Numbered from the stretch's first letter, positions 1 to 12,105 are shown. The stretch is 64,000 nucleotides of DNA from Parabacteroides sp. FAFU027 (GCF_022808675.1 NZ_JAKZKV010000008.1:190711-254710); one strand, 5' to 3'. Translations and numbers: made by a program. Notes: generated by a model not told the origin, from the sequence alone.

Positions 1-1
1 C

Positions 2-382
2 AATAAAGACAGTGCCTACACCTATCATGTAGCCTACAATTCTGAGGCTGGGAAACTCGCTGTGCAGCAACCGGTTTCTCAATCAGTTTCGCAGGATTAC
101 AATTCAATTGACTTTGAAAGTTACAATGTAAAGGTATTCCCCAATCCGTTTAAAGAAAATGCGCAGGTAGCCTATACATTACCTGAAAATGCAAAAGTGA
201 CTCTCTATATCTCGGACAATACCGGCAAGATCATTCAGACGCTTATTGACGGTATGCAACAGAAAGGTTCATACCTGCAAGACTTTTCCATTCCACAAGC
301 GACCACCTATTATGTAATTACACTTGTGGTCAATGGCAAAATCATTTGCTCTAAACTTCTTTTCCACATTGATGAAATATAA
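2..382 (+). CDS. C-terminal end of a T9SS-secreted protein (partial)
   Basis: The frame is open from the left edge of the window, so only the last 126 codons are present. The end of the protein has the form of a type IX secretion sorting domain (type A): a VKVFPNPF start near window position 130, then alternating strands with LYISDNTGKII and a final short strand ending in FHIDEI. In this family the domain directs export across the outer membrane and is then cleaved. What the passenger does cannot be told from this piece. The gene is on the plus strand, opposite to the large locus that follows, and about 90 bp before the next gene. It implies that the organism has a T9SS. Confidence 0.8.
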   Translation, partial: NKDSAYTYHVAYNSEAGKLAVQQPVSQSVSQDYNSIDFESYNVKVFPNPFKENAQVAYTLPENAKVTLYISDNTGKIIQTLIDGMQQKGSYLQDFSIPQATTYYVITLVVNGKIICSKLLFHIDEI

Positions 383-471
383 GCATCAACCTTTTCCTGT
401 AATTAACTGTTTATATCGGGAACTATGCAGTATCATAGCTCCCGATTTTTATTTCTGTAAATCCTCAATAC

Positions 472-1248
472 GTGAACGAATCATTCTCTGAACTTAAAGC
501 TTTTCTGGACGAAAAGGTGGAACAATACAACCGCCCCGGTTTTATTCCAAATGACCCCATCTCCATCCCGCACAGTTACACATTGCGACAGGATATCGAG
601 ATTATGGGATTCTTTGCTGCCATTTTAGCGTGGGGACAACGAACCACCATCATCAATAAGTGTCGCGAACTGGGCAAGCGAATGGATAATGCACCCTACC
701 AATTCATCACCCAATCCACCGAAAGCGACCTACAGTCCTTACTGGGATTTAAGCACCGGACCTTCAACGATACCGACCTGCTTTACTGCATCGACTTTAT
801 GAAACGGCATTTTGCGAAATACAATTCACTGGAAGATGCTTTTATTCCGGGGGAAAAAGCCACTGCCGAAGAAGCGTTGATTCATTTCCGGGAATATTTC
901 TTTGACGCATCATACGCCCCACATCGCACCCGCAAGCACATTGCCTCCCCCTTGCAAAAATCAGCCTGCAAACGGCTAAATATGTTCCTCCGCTGGATGG
1001 TACGAAGTGATGATAAAGGAGTGGATTTCGGTATTTGGAAGAAAATATCCCCGGCTGACCTGATTTGTCCTCTCGATGTGCATGTTGACCGCACGGCCAG
1101 ATATTTCGGGCTGCTTACCCGCACACAACCTGACTGGCTTGCGGCATTGGAACTGACCGAACATCTCAGAACCTTTGACCCGGACGACCCGGTGAAATAT
1201 GACTTTGCCTTGTTCGGTATTTCAGAGGAAGGATTGTTGATGCAGTAA
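472..1248 (+). CDS. TIGR02757 family protein
   Basis: This 258-residue cytoplasmic protein matches the TIGR02757 (DUF2400) family in length and pattern. It has an N-terminal DEKVEQYNRPGFI, then DPISIPH, the stretch DIEIMGFFAAILAWGQR, and a C-terminal ICPLDVHVDR with YDFALFG. The family is widespread in Bacteroidota; its biochemical role is not established to my knowledge. The start chosen is GTG at 472, because the family N-terminus begins within a few residues and there is no earlier in-frame ATG close by. There is no signal peptide. The gene stands alone and has no visible functional link to the pectin locus downstream. Confidence 0.85.
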   Translation: MNESFSELKAFLDEKVEQYNRPGFIPNDPISIPHSYTLRQDIEIMGFFAAILAWGQRTTIINKCRELGKRMDNAPYQFITQSTESDLQSLLGFKHRTFNDTDLLYCIDFMKRHFAKYNSLEDAFIPGEKATAEEALIHFREYFFDASYAPHRTRKHIASPLQKSACKRLNMFLRWMVRSDDKGVDFGIWKKISPADLICPLDVHVDRTARYFGLLTRTQPDWLAALELTEHLRTFDPDDPVKYDFALFGISEEGLLMQ

Positions 1249-1374
1249 TCTTTTCAGTAACATTATTTACACCAATATTTTAAACATATCCCTACGAGAT
1301 TTGTCTGATTTATATACCCTTAAAGGTAAGCCGACAAGGTCATCATAATAGTATTTACCCTAAAATCCCAAATT

Positions 1375-1980
1375 ATGAAAACGCTAAAATCATTCAGTCT
1401 CAGAGTACTGTTTGCTGCGCTGATTCTTTTCTTTTCAGGATTGGGAATCAGTGAAAGCAACACGGCTCTGGCGCGCCCGCCTCATGGCAATCCGGCCTGG
1501 GCGCCTCCTTATTATAATGGAGTTCGTTACTACTACCTGCCCGACATTGAAGCATACTACGATTTGCAACGGGAGGTATTTGTTTATTTCAGAAACGGGC
1601 AATGGATATTTTCGGCCAGTTTACCTGGAATTTATGCAAATTTCGACCTGAACAACGGTTTTGTCATTGCACTCGGATCCCGGGTGGTAAATCCGTGGCA
1701 AAATCACAAACATTACGTGGAAAGCTATCCCCGTTACTACTACGAAAAGAGGTATGCACCCGACCGTCTTCGTGAAATCCGTGGCTATAATGAAAATTCC
1801 CGCAGACCTTATTTCAGTCCGCAAGGGGCTCGAAAAGGCAACTGGAAAGAGATTTATAAAAGCGAGCGAAAACAGCAAAAAGAGTATGAAAAAGCCCGCA
1901 AACACGAATGGAAAAACGAGGATAAAGGCAACAAACACGACAATGGTGAAGGCCGTGGAAATAAACGCGGATGGGAATAA
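1375..1980 (+). CDS. small secreted protein, aromatic-rich core and charged tail
   Basis: The first 34 residues form a clear signal peptide ending near ALA-RPP, so the 201-residue product is exported. The middle (about residues 40-130) is rich in Tyr and Trp and reads as short beta strands (YYNGVRYYYLPDIEAYYDL, VFVYFRNGQW). It resembles uncharacterised small exported proteins common in Bacteroidota. The last 60 residues are strongly basic and hydrophilic with many Lys, Glu, Asn and His, likely disordered. A strong hairpin terminator follows directly. I do not recognise a function. Confidence 0.75.
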   Translation: MKTLKSFSLRVLFAALILFFSGLGISESNTALARPPHGNPAWAPPYYNGVRYYYLPDIEAYYDLQREVFVYFRNGQWIFSASLPGIYANFDLNNGFVIALGSRVVNPWQNHKHYVESYPRYYYEKRYAPDRLREIRGYNENSRRPYFSPQGARKGNWKEIYKSERKQQKEYEKARKHEWKNEDKGNKHDNGEGRGNKRGWE

Positions 1981-2001
1981 CCCTCAGGAAAACTGATTAT
2001 G

Positions 2002-2040
2002 ACACCCGGTTCGGCAAAACCCGAACCGGGTGTTTCTTTT
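2002..2040 (+). terminator. rho-independent terminator
   Basis: A perfect 13-bp stem (2002-2014 with 2021-2033, arm ACACCCGGTTCGG), a six-base loop and a T-rich tail lie 21 bp after the stop of the small secreted protein. Confidence 0.9.
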
Positions 2041-2046
2041 TGTAAA

Positions 2047-2395
2047 GTGGGATGACCTGTTTTGAAATTCAGACAAGCGTTCCCGCTTGCGAATTTCGCA
2101 TTTTAAAGCCGGGTGAAGCTCTTCGCGCCTGCGAATTCCTTGTCCGGCATCCGGTTTGCCCTCTTCGCAATCGCTAATTCCTTGTTTTCATTTTAAAACA
2201 GACCATTAGCGACTGCGAAGAGCTTGTTTTAGATCCCGTTTGCCTCATTAGCGGGCGCTAATTCCTTGTTTTGGATTTAAAATGCCCAATTAGCGACCGC
2301 GAAGAGCGTGTTTTGGGTTCAGTTTAGGGTATTAGCGGGCGCTAAGAGGTTGTCTGAGCTTTAAAAGGTCAAATTAGCGGTTGAGAAGCATCTTT
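2047..2395. repeat. 42-bp tandem palindrome array (array A)
   Basis: About eight imperfect units, each 42 bp, start at 2047, 2089, 2131, 2173, 2215, 2257, 2299 and 2341, with no length change from unit to unit. A typical unit starts GCTAATTCC or GCGAAGAGC, has TTGTTTT at offset 10 and ends ATTAGCG plus 2-3 bases. Each junction is therefore an inverted repeat such as TTAGCG-GG-CGCTAA. From 2173 on, the two start types alternate, giving a clear 84-bp higher order (2173-2256 and 2257-2340). All six frames of a central unit contain stops, so it is not coding. It fills the gap between two convergent genes. Confidence 0.85.
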
Positions 2396-2397
2396 TT

Positions 2398-2443
2398 GAA
2401 AATAATAAGGGCCTCGCAACTTGCGAAGCCCTTATTATTTTCA
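2398..2443 (-). terminator. terminator of the GH2 gene
   Basis: A long hairpin lies just past the GH2 stop codon. The arms AATAATAAGGGC and GCCCTTATTATT are extended by near-matching CTCGCAA/TTGCGAA, followed by T-rich DNA on the minus strand. It could stop transcription from both directions. Confidence 0.85.
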
Positions 2444-2455
2444 ATGGGAAAGTAT

Positions 2456-5837
<3,382 letters not shown>

Positions 5838-5857
5838 TGAAATTAATTATAATCTAT

Positions 5858-7894
5858 TTATCGTGCTAACGGTACCCAAACCTCCATGTCCGCTTTGCCT
5901 CGGTTACCCCAGGCATAGTAAGGCACGAAGCTTACCGGAACCTTTTTCACATCAGCCGGAATCTCTTTGTAAAGGCTGTTGCTCCAGTCGCCTGAAGGTG
6001 TGCAGATCGCCTGTCCTTCGAGGCTCATCATGCGGCTATTATCGATGGTAACTTCTTTCGGAGTCAACTTAATCGAAGCCGGAACAGCAATATCTGCCAA
6101 TTTAGTACCGGCCGGGATGTCTTTGCTTTCAAGACAGTAAACCACCGGACCACGTTTTACAGAAACCTGATTGCGGGTCTCCTCCACCAACGGATTTGAA
6201 GCCATCAGTTTCGCAGGCATATCGAGGGTCAGTTCCAGCTTGTCGCCTTTTTTCCACGTGTTGTTGATTTCAGCATATTGACCGGAAACCAGTTTCACGT
6301 CAGCCGCTTTGCCGTTTACCAACAAAGTGGCTTTGTTACACCAGCCCGGAATACGCAGGAAGATGGAGAATGCTTTTTTCGGAGCCAAATCAACATTGAT
6401 GGTCACCTTTTCATTCCACGGATAGTCTGTGCTTTGTGACAATTTCACTTTCGATCCATCTTTCAGTTCAGATGAAAGCGCACTTCCACCGTACAGATTC
6501 ACATAAACACCTTTCGCTGATACACTGTACACATAATCCTGAACTTCAGCCATCGTACGCGCGATGTTCGGTGGACAGCAATAACAGCTTATGAAATCTT
6601 CGCGGGTTTTCGACCAACGCATTTTGTATGGAAAGTCTGCACTTACGCTCAACGGATTGGTGTAGAAATATCGTTTCTGGTCAAGGCTCAATGAAGCCAA
6701 TAAGCTATTGTAAAGTACAGTTTCCACGATGTCGGTGTATTTCGCATCGCCGGTGAGCTGGAACATGCGCCAGTTCCACAACATGTTGCCGATGTTGGCA
6801 CACGATTCGTTGTGGGCGGTGTGGTTAGGTAACTGGAAGGCACGACCGTAAGACTGGTGTACTTTCTGTACTGAATCGGGCTCGTATGATGTTCCGTCTG
6901 GTGAAGTTCCGTCGTACAACGCACCACACGCACCGGTGATGTACATTTTACGGTTGGTCACATCGTTCCAGATGGATTTCAGGCAGGTCATCAATGAATC
7001 TTCACCGGTCTCAGAGTAGATGTCGGCAACACCTGCATAGAGGTAGTTCGCACGAACGGCGTGTCCCATCGCTTTCATCTGTTTGCGGAAAGGAATGCGG
7101 TCCTGGTTGTCGTCGGTTCCTTTTTCCACCAGACCACGGATGTTGATCAGGTTCTCTGCCAATTCGAGGTAACGCGGATCCTTGGTGGTGCGGTACATCT
7201 CCACCACGCCCATGTAGTGCGACGGGCAGATGGCATTGCGCGCCAGCTCCGGAGACGAACGTTTGTAGAAATTATAGAGGTAATCAGTCGCTTTAACAGA
7301 CAGGTTGAACAACGTCTTTTTGCCTGTAGCACGATAGTGCACGCAGCCCGCTGTCATCAGGTGACCGAGGTTGTAGGTCTCAAAGTTCAGACGGTTTTCA
7401 AATTCGGTTCTTTTCTTTTCCTTGCGCTCTTTGATGATTACCGGCGTATGGATGTAACCGTCTTCGCGCTGGCATTTGCTGATCACACCGATGATCTCAT
7501 CCATCAGTTTGTCGAGCTTAGGGTCATGGGTGATGGTGTAAACGGCAGCTACTGATTCGAACCATTTGTAGAAGTCTCCATCAAAGAAGGGAGGACCGAA
7601 GTGTTCGCCTTGCTGCACGCCAGCTGCAATCTCGAAGTTGCGGTAAGCGTGGCTGATATTTGGGTCTTTGAGCACGCGCCACATGTCGAAGATCATGGTG
7701 TCTTTGCTGATGTTGAAGCGGTCGGCCCAGAAGCCGTTGGTCCATTTCACGGCATCCATATCGACGTTCCACACTTTCGCAAATTTACTGTTTGAGTCAT
7801 CGGCCAGACTCTTGGAGTAAGGCTTCGCTTTCTGAGCCATCATCGCTGAGGTGCAAAGGAGCATCCCCAGGGTAATGTTTTTCAGTTTGTTCAT
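5858..7894 (-). CDS. GH127-type beta-L-arabinofuranosidase
   Basis: This 678-residue exported protein (signal peptide ending MMAQ) has the DUF1680/GH127 fold: an alpha/alpha barrel followed by beta-sandwich domains. The metal and nucleophile site is visible. E363 and C365 lie in HNESCANIG, and the double Cys C439-C440 lies in CYCCPPN, matching the zinc-bound cysteine nucleophile of the family. The segment before it reads VHQSYGRAFQLPN. Counting back 16 residues from E363, as in the Bifidobacterium enzyme as I recall it, places Gln347 where the acid/base Glu is expected. The likely substrate is beta-L-arabinofuranose on pectin or RG-II. GH127 and GH146 cannot be separated here. Confidence 0.85.
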   Translation of the reverse strand: MNKLKNITLGMLLCTSAMMAQKAKPYSKSLADDSNSKFAKVWNVDMDAVKWTNGFWADRFNISKDTMIFDMWRVLKDPNISHAYRNFEIAAGVQQGEHFGPPFFDGDFYKWFESVAAVYTITHDPKLDKLMDEIIGVISKCQREDGYIHTPVIIKERKEKKRTEFENRLNFETYNLGHLMTAGCVHYRATGKKTLFNLSVKATDYLYNFYKRSSPELARNAICPSHYMGVVEMYRTTKDPRYLELAENLINIRGLVEKGTDDNQDRIPFRKQMKAMGHAVRANYLYAGVADIYSETGEDSLMTCLKSIWNDVTNRKMYITGACGALYDGTSPDGTSYEPDSVQKVHQSYGRAFQLPNHTAHNESCANIGNMLWNWRMFQLTGDAKYTDIVETVLYNSLLASLSLDQKRYFYTNPLSVSADFPYKMRWSKTREDFISCYCCPPNIARTMAEVQDYVYSVSAKGVYVNLYGGSALSSELKDGSKVKLSQSTDYPWNEKVTINVDLAPKKAFSIFLRIPGWCNKATLLVNGKAADVKLVSGQYAEINNTWKKGDKLELTLDMPAKLMASNPLVEETRNQVSVKRGPVVYCLESKDIPAGTKLADIAVPASIKLTPKEVTIDNSRMMSLEGQAICTPSGDWSNSLYKEIPADVKKVPVSFVPYYAWGNRGKADMEVWVPLAR

Positions 7895-7991
7895 TGTTGA
7901 GTTTTATAGATTGGTTTTTGATTAATTGCTTATTTGGCACACTGATGACACAGATTTGAATCGATTTTCACCGATTTTCCTGTACTGGATC

Positions 7992-8024
7992 AAACCTAAC
8001 AGGTTTTGAAAACCTGTTAGGTTT
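7992..8024. repeat. 33-bp dispersed palindrome, copy 1
   Basis: A perfect palindrome with 16-base arms (AAACCTAACAGGTTTT) around one G. It is the first of five copies in the window that share the core GGTTTTGAAAACC. The 312-bp gap 7895-8206 holds this copy, a second one at 8129-8161 and a candidate -7 box between them, with nothing else recognised. Confidence 0.9.
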
Positions 8025-8044
8025 AGCCAAACCAATACACATTA

Positions 8045-8052
8045 CAAAATTA
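8045..8052 (-). promoter_or_regulatory. candidate -7 box upstream of GH127
   Basis: The minus strand reads TAATTTTG, a match to the Bacteroidota -7 consensus TAnnTTTG, about 150 bp before the GH127 start. I see no convincing -33 element at the usual distance, so this is only a candidate. Confidence 0.3.
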
Positions 8053-8128
8053 TAGGGAGAATGGATTTTTGCCCTGTAGGAATTATCAAAAGAGGGTTGT
8101 GAATTGACGGGAAAAGAATGATACTAAA

Positions 8129-8161
8129 AAACCTCCAAGGTTTTGAAAACCTTGGAGGTTT
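8129..8161. repeat. 33-bp dispersed palindrome, copy 2
   Basis: A perfect 33-bp palindrome with arms AAACCTCCAAGGTTTT. The outer part differs from copy 1 on both arms in a compensating way. It lies just after the stop of the propeller hydrolase gene. Confidence 0.9.
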
Positions 8162-8206
8162 GGCGGGATACAAAGAGGGCGACCACAAGGGTCGCCCCTA
8201 CGAATA

Positions 8207-9295
8207 TCATTTCTCCGGATACCTCATCGTACTCTTTCTGAGGTCTTTGGAAGTCGCCACGGCTATGCCGCGGCGGTCGTTCTTATCCACCGAGTTATAG
8301 AAGTGATATACGATGCCTTTCCATTTTATCACATAGGGCTTATGGGCAAACTGTATATCGAAATCTTCCGACGGTGAGATGAGGTTTTCACCCTCCCAGT
8401 CGGTCCAGTGGACGAGGTCGTAGGAGCAGGCGAAGCGTTCGAAGGCAGCCGGTTTCCAGAAGGCGCCGAAGTAGAACATCACGTACACGTTACCGATTTT
8501 AGCTATCTGAGCATCACCAGTGATGCCGGTGTGATGGTTTAGCAACGGTTCTTTGCCGTAGCGTTTCCAATTGACCATGTCGTTGGAGACGGCCAGTCCG
8601 ATACGCTCAGCTCCTCGTTTTTCCTTGGTTTTCATGCTGTCACCACGGGCGTTGTAGTACATCAGGAAGCGGTAGCCGGAAACTTTTTTCTTGTCTTCGA
8701 TCACCAGATTCTTGTATTGCACCATGTTGTCCCACCAGCTTACGTCCTTATCGTTGGGGGTAAAGATGGGATTGTTGGGCAGTGGTGTCCATGTTTTAAG
8801 AGCGGTGACATCGTCGGTGGTGGCAATGCCGATGCCGAGATCACCCTGCTCGTAGCCGGGGGTATCGCCACCGATGTAGGACATCCAGTATTTGTTGTCG
8901 TATTTACTCACTTTATAGCCTCCACCCCATTTAATATCCACGAGGCTGACGTAACCGCCGCGCTGGTTTTCATCCCAAGCTCCTTTTGGTCCGAACGGGA
9001 AGATTTGTCCCAGCTTATTCCAGTGAAGCAGGTCATCGCTCTCGGCCAGATGGGTCTGGTAGCCTCTGCCGTCAAACTCGAAGTAGGACATGTACCACTT
9101 GCCGTCTTTGCGGAAGATGGTGGGACAGTCGTTGCGAAGATTGTTGTTTTCGGGAACCATCACCAGACCGTACTTGTACGGGGTTTTGACTTCCTGAAAG
9201 ACTTTCTTCATCACCTCTTTGGGTACTCGATTTTGGGCGAAAGAGAAGGAGGTGAGCAGCACAAGGGCTGCGGTGAGAGTGATTATTCTTTTCAT
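8207..9295 (-). CDS. secreted five-bladed beta-propeller glycoside hydrolase
   Basis: The 362-residue product has a signal peptide (MKRIITLTAALVLLTSFSFAQ) and the repeated blade pattern of GH43, GH32, GH117 and GH130-type enzymes: NDCPTIFRKDGKWYMSYFEF, LAESDDLLHWNKLG, GIATTDD, LAVSNDMVNWKRYG, CSYDLVHWTDW and VATSKDL. The Asp in NDCPTIF is a likely catalytic residue. I cannot place it in a named family with confidence; it is closer in feel to the GH43/GH117 clan than to GH32. The neighbours (GH127 and a GH78-like enzyme) suggest an exo-acting arabinosidase or galactosidase on pectin side chains. This is inference. Confidence 0.65.
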   Translation of the reverse strand: MKRIITLTAALVLLTSFSFAQNRVPKEVMKKVFQEVKTPYKYGLVMVPENNNLRNDCPTIFRKDGKWYMSYFEFDGRGYQTHLAESDDLLHWNKLGQIFPFGPKGAWDENQRGGYVSLVDIKWGGGYKVSKYDNKYWMSYIGGDTPGYEQGDLGIGIATTDDVTALKTWTPLPNNPIFTPNDKDVSWWDNMVQYKNLVIEDKKKVSGYRFLMYYNARGDSMKTKEKRGAERIGLAVSNDMVNWKRYGKEPLLNHHTGITGDAQIAKIGNVYVMFYFGAFWKPAAFERFACSYDLVHWTDWEGENLISPSEDFDIQFAHKPYVIKWKGIVYHFYNSVDKNDRRGIAVATSKDLRKSTMRYPEK

Positions 9296-9310
9296 TGTTC
9301 CTATTTAATT

Positions 9311-9514
9311 GAACGCAAAGGCGCTAAGACGCAAAGGTTTATTGAATCCCCAACAAAACTTCGCGATGTCATCCCGTGCTTGACACGGGATCTCAAAAAC
9401 GCAGTTACATATAGATTGAACCTTTATCTGATTGAGAGATCCCGCATCAAGTGCGGGATGACAATTGCAAATTTAATCGGATTCTTACCCTTAGCGTCTT
9501 CGCGACTTTGCGTT
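9311..9514. repeat. nested inverted repeats, about 200 bp
   Basis: The outer imperfect arms are built from the words AACGCAAAG, GCTAAGACG and GCAAAGG (9311-9337 and 9489-9514). An inner pair built on GTCATCCCG and GAGATCCCG (9368-9396 and 9433-9463) lies inside. Much of the gap between the GH78-like and propeller genes could fold into one structure. Confidence 0.7.
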
Positions 9515-9518
9515 TAAA

Positions 9519-11693
9519 TCATTTCGCCTGATATTTCACCAGATACTCTTTTCCTTTCTCCACAGTCATTTCAAAGACACCGTTGCCTTTGGCTACGATA
9601 GTCGCGCTTTTGCTGGAAGGTTTCGATTTGCTGTTGATGCGGAGCGTACCGGTTCCGGTATCTGATTTCACCTTGATTTCTTTGGTGTTGCAATAGACAT
9701 GGATTTTACCGGTATGCGTTGGAACATCACCTTCCATCCATTGCAGGCCGCCGAGTTTCGGCTCAATCAGGTAAGTTTGGTAAGCTGGAGAGGTCGGTTT
9801 CACACCGAGGTAATATTTACCCAAAAGATAAATCGGGCTGGCTCCCCAGGCATGGCAAAGGCTTTTTCCGAACGGACGACCGTACATCGCATAGTGGTCG
9901 GCATCTTTCTTCGCAGGATTGTACTCTTCCCAGAAAGAGGTCGCACCGAGATTGAGCATGCCGCCCCAGTAATCCTTCACCTCTTTCAATACATAAGACT
10001 GCTCACCCATCGAACACAACGCTTCCAATTCGTAGAAACGCATGTAAGGCGTGGTGATTTTTTGAATCTTATCGTTGAGCAATACCGACTGCTTCACCTC
10101 CTGTTTTTGTTTTTCGGTGAAATAGTTGAAGAAGATGGCAAACATATTGGAGTAACGGGTCACATTGTCAGTCAACTGGCCATTCACCCGGTTGTGGATA
10201 AGGGCTTTCTTATCCTCCGACCAGAAGGTTTTGAAGAATTTATCTTTCATATCAGCGGCCAGTTTTGCGTATTTCTCCTGACCGGCTTTGTCATTGGCAA
10301 TGCGGGCACAGGTGGACATGGCTTCGAGACTGCGGGTAAAGAGCAATTGCTCGAAACTCACCTCTCCTTTTTTGCTTAGCTTATCCGCCCAGTCGATAAA
10401 CTGCCAGTCACCGGCCAGTCCTTCCAACATGCCATTCGCATTGCGGCGTCCCAGCACGTAATCCATCATCGACACCATGCGCGGATATGCCTGCGCAATG
10501 AATTTTTCATCGCCGGTGTACTGGTAGTAATCGTAAATTCCGAGGAACCAGTAGAAGGTATAATCCATGATGGTATTGGTGTGGCTGGTCACGGGATCTT
10601 TGCCGCGCAAAGCCCATAAAGTTCGTCTTACGGTTGCATCATCATTGAAGAGGTAGTAGTTCATCAGGTAGCTTTGGTACGCATCGCCCGACCAAATCCA
10701 GCGGTCGCGCTTGATACCGTCGATGAAGAATTCGCGGGTAGTGAGGTGCATGGTGTAAGCCGCCACGTCCCAGATTTTGTTAATCTGATTGTCGTTGCAA
10801 CGGAAACTTCCTTTGTAGGTCAATGGTTGGTATTCGTAATCCATCGAGACAGAATCGAGCTGCACCGAACCGTCGCATTCCACATTCACGTAACGGAAAG
10901 CGCGTGAACCCTCCAACGTCAATGTTGCAGGTTGCGCGCTGTCTATATTTTTGCGGTCAAGCGTCTCACAGGTTCCGGTAGCCAATGCCTCTTCACGCGA
11001 TTCTCCGTAATAGACATTGACTGTTCCTTTTCCTTTCAGTCCGTGGAGCTTCACATAGCCGAAAGTCTCTTTGCCAAAATCAACAACCAGCGACTTGCCG
11101 CTTTTCTCCGCTTTCTTAGCGGAAATGGCTTTGCGAGCCAATTGATATTTTGAGGGAGGAGTTTGTGCATCGTCAAAGTTCCAGGTAGCGGCATTGAGGA
11201 AGATGGTTCCCGACTGGTCGGAAGCCTTGCCTGATTCGTCAATCCACTCCTTGTCTTCGTAGGTACAGAGCCAACTGTCATCCGACACCAAGGTTTTTCC
11301 CTTGATGTAAACGGCTGGCACATTGGTCTGATTGTGCACTTTGATATTGAGCTGGTGCTTACCGGCAGGGATGGTCATTTTTGTAGGCGAACCGAAAACC
11401 AGTTTGCCGTCGAGCTTTACGTTGTAACGGCCTTCCACCGCTATCTCGATCTCCTCGGGAGCTGTTAGTTCGAAATTTTTGTGGAAATCAATCAGCACGT
11501 AGTGGCTGTCCATTTTCCAAAACGGAGGGAAGAAAGCGCCCCTTTCGGTGCGGCGGTTCTGCATTTCATTACCGAGCCAGATTTCGAAGTCACCGGGATA
11601 CCACATCCAGGTGGCTTTTTGGGCGGAGATTATTCCGGGCATAAACATTCCGAATAATAAAAGGAGAAGTGAAAGTTTACTGAAACATTTCAT
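9519..11693 (-). CDS. secreted GH78-type alpha-L-rhamnosidase
   Basis: About 724 residues; the start is placed at 11693, where the signal peptide MKCFSKLSLLLLLFGMFMPG begins, rather than at an ATG 33 bp upstream. An N-terminal beta-sandwich with HQLNIKVHNQTNVPAVYIKG is followed by an (alpha/alpha)6 barrel. The GH78 catalytic patch is visible as IDGIKRDRWIWSGD, and GDWQFIDW and SFWEEYNP further on match conserved barrel positions. The DCPHRE form of the motif seen in the second rhamnosidase (33414-36182) is replaced here by DGIKRDR, so the two belong to different GH78 branches. The likely substrate is alpha-L-rhamnose on rhamnogalacturonan. Confidence 0.8.
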   Translation of the reverse strand: MKCFSKLSLLLLLFGMFMPGIISAQKATWMWYPGDFEIWLGNEMQNRRTERGAFFPPFWKMDSHYVLIDFHKNFELTAPEEIEIAVEGRYNVKLDGKLVFGSPTKMTIPAGKHQLNIKVHNQTNVPAVYIKGKTLVSDDSWLCTYEDKEWIDESGKASDQSGTIFLNAATWNFDDAQTPPSKYQLARKAISAKKAEKSGKSLVVDFGKETFGYVKLHGLKGKGTVNVYYGESREEALATGTCETLDRKNIDSAQPATLTLEGSRAFRYVNVECDGSVQLDSVSMDYEYQPLTYKGSFRCNDNQINKIWDVAAYTMHLTTREFFIDGIKRDRWIWSGDAYQSYLMNYYLFNDDATVRRTLWALRGKDPVTSHTNTIMDYTFYWFLGIYDYYQYTGDEKFIAQAYPRMVSMMDYVLGRRNANGMLEGLAGDWQFIDWADKLSKKGEVSFEQLLFTRSLEAMSTCARIANDKAGQEKYAKLAADMKDKFFKTFWSEDKKALIHNRVNGQLTDNVTRYSNMFAIFFNYFTEKQKQEVKQSVLLNDKIQKITTPYMRFYELEALCSMGEQSYVLKEVKDYWGGMLNLGATSFWEEYNPAKKDADHYAMYGRPFGKSLCHAWGASPIYLLGKYYLGVKPTSPAYQTYLIEPKLGGLQWMEGDVPTHTGKIHVYCNTKEIKVKSDTGTGTLRINSKSKPSSKSATIVAKGNGVFEMTVEKGKEYLVKYQAK

Positions 11694-11724
11694 TGTATTT
11701 GATTTTAATATATTGTCGAGTACC

Positions 11725-11757
11725 AAACCTCCAAGGTTTCGAAAACCTTGGAGGTTT
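11725..11757. repeat. 33-bp dispersed palindrome, copy 3
   Basis: It has the same arms as copy 2 except for one mismatch beside the centre (TTTC-G instead of TTTT-G). It lies directly upstream of the GH78-like gene. Confidence 0.85.
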
Positions 11758-11883
11758 TTGGAGGTTTACGGCTAGAACCCCCACACCATTCCACATTACG
11801 AAATTACATCGAAGATGAAGCATTTATAGGCAGAAATTGGGAATAAACCATCAGATATTATCAGATGAGAAGTCGGGAAGCTG

Positions 11884-12066
11884 TCAACTAATGTTGAAAG
11901 TCTCCCGACAACCGAGGACAAGGTTTCAACCTTTGTTGGAAGGTAGCCACGAAGCGCGGACAGGTTTCCAACAATAGTTGAAAGTTTGCCTTCAACCCGT
12001 GGCAGGGTTTCAACCTTTGTTGAAAGCTTGCCGGGAGTTGTCGGCTGGCTTTCAACTATTGTTGAC
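11884..12066. repeat. 42-bp phased palindrome array (array B)
   Basis: Five copies of the palindrome TCAAC-nnnn-GTTGA begin at 11884, 11926, 11968, 12010 and 12052, exactly 42 bp apart each time. Two copies each have one changed base in an arm. At the half-way point (21 bp on) most units have a second, weaker CC...GG dyad, for example CCGGGAGTTGTCGG. The array lies between the end of the SSS gene (with its terminator) and the GH78-like start. The rest of the gap 11694-12173 holds copy 3 of the 33-bp palindrome. Confidence 0.88.
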
Positions 12067-12072
12067 GCAAAA

Positions 12073-12105
12073 AAACCAGACGAGATATGGAAATCTGTCT
12101 GGTTT
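12073..12105 (-). terminator. terminator after the SSS transporter gene
   Basis: A 9-bp stem (AAACCAGAC at 12073-12081 with GTCTGGTTT at 12097-12105) is followed on the minus strand by a run of seven T. It separates the SSS gene from the GH78-like gene. Confidence 0.8.

Noticed and set aside
11884-12066. Possible CRISPR array
   Set aside because: Repeats are short degenerate palindromes, spacers are partly repeated, and no cas genes are seen. The same holds for arrays A, C and D.
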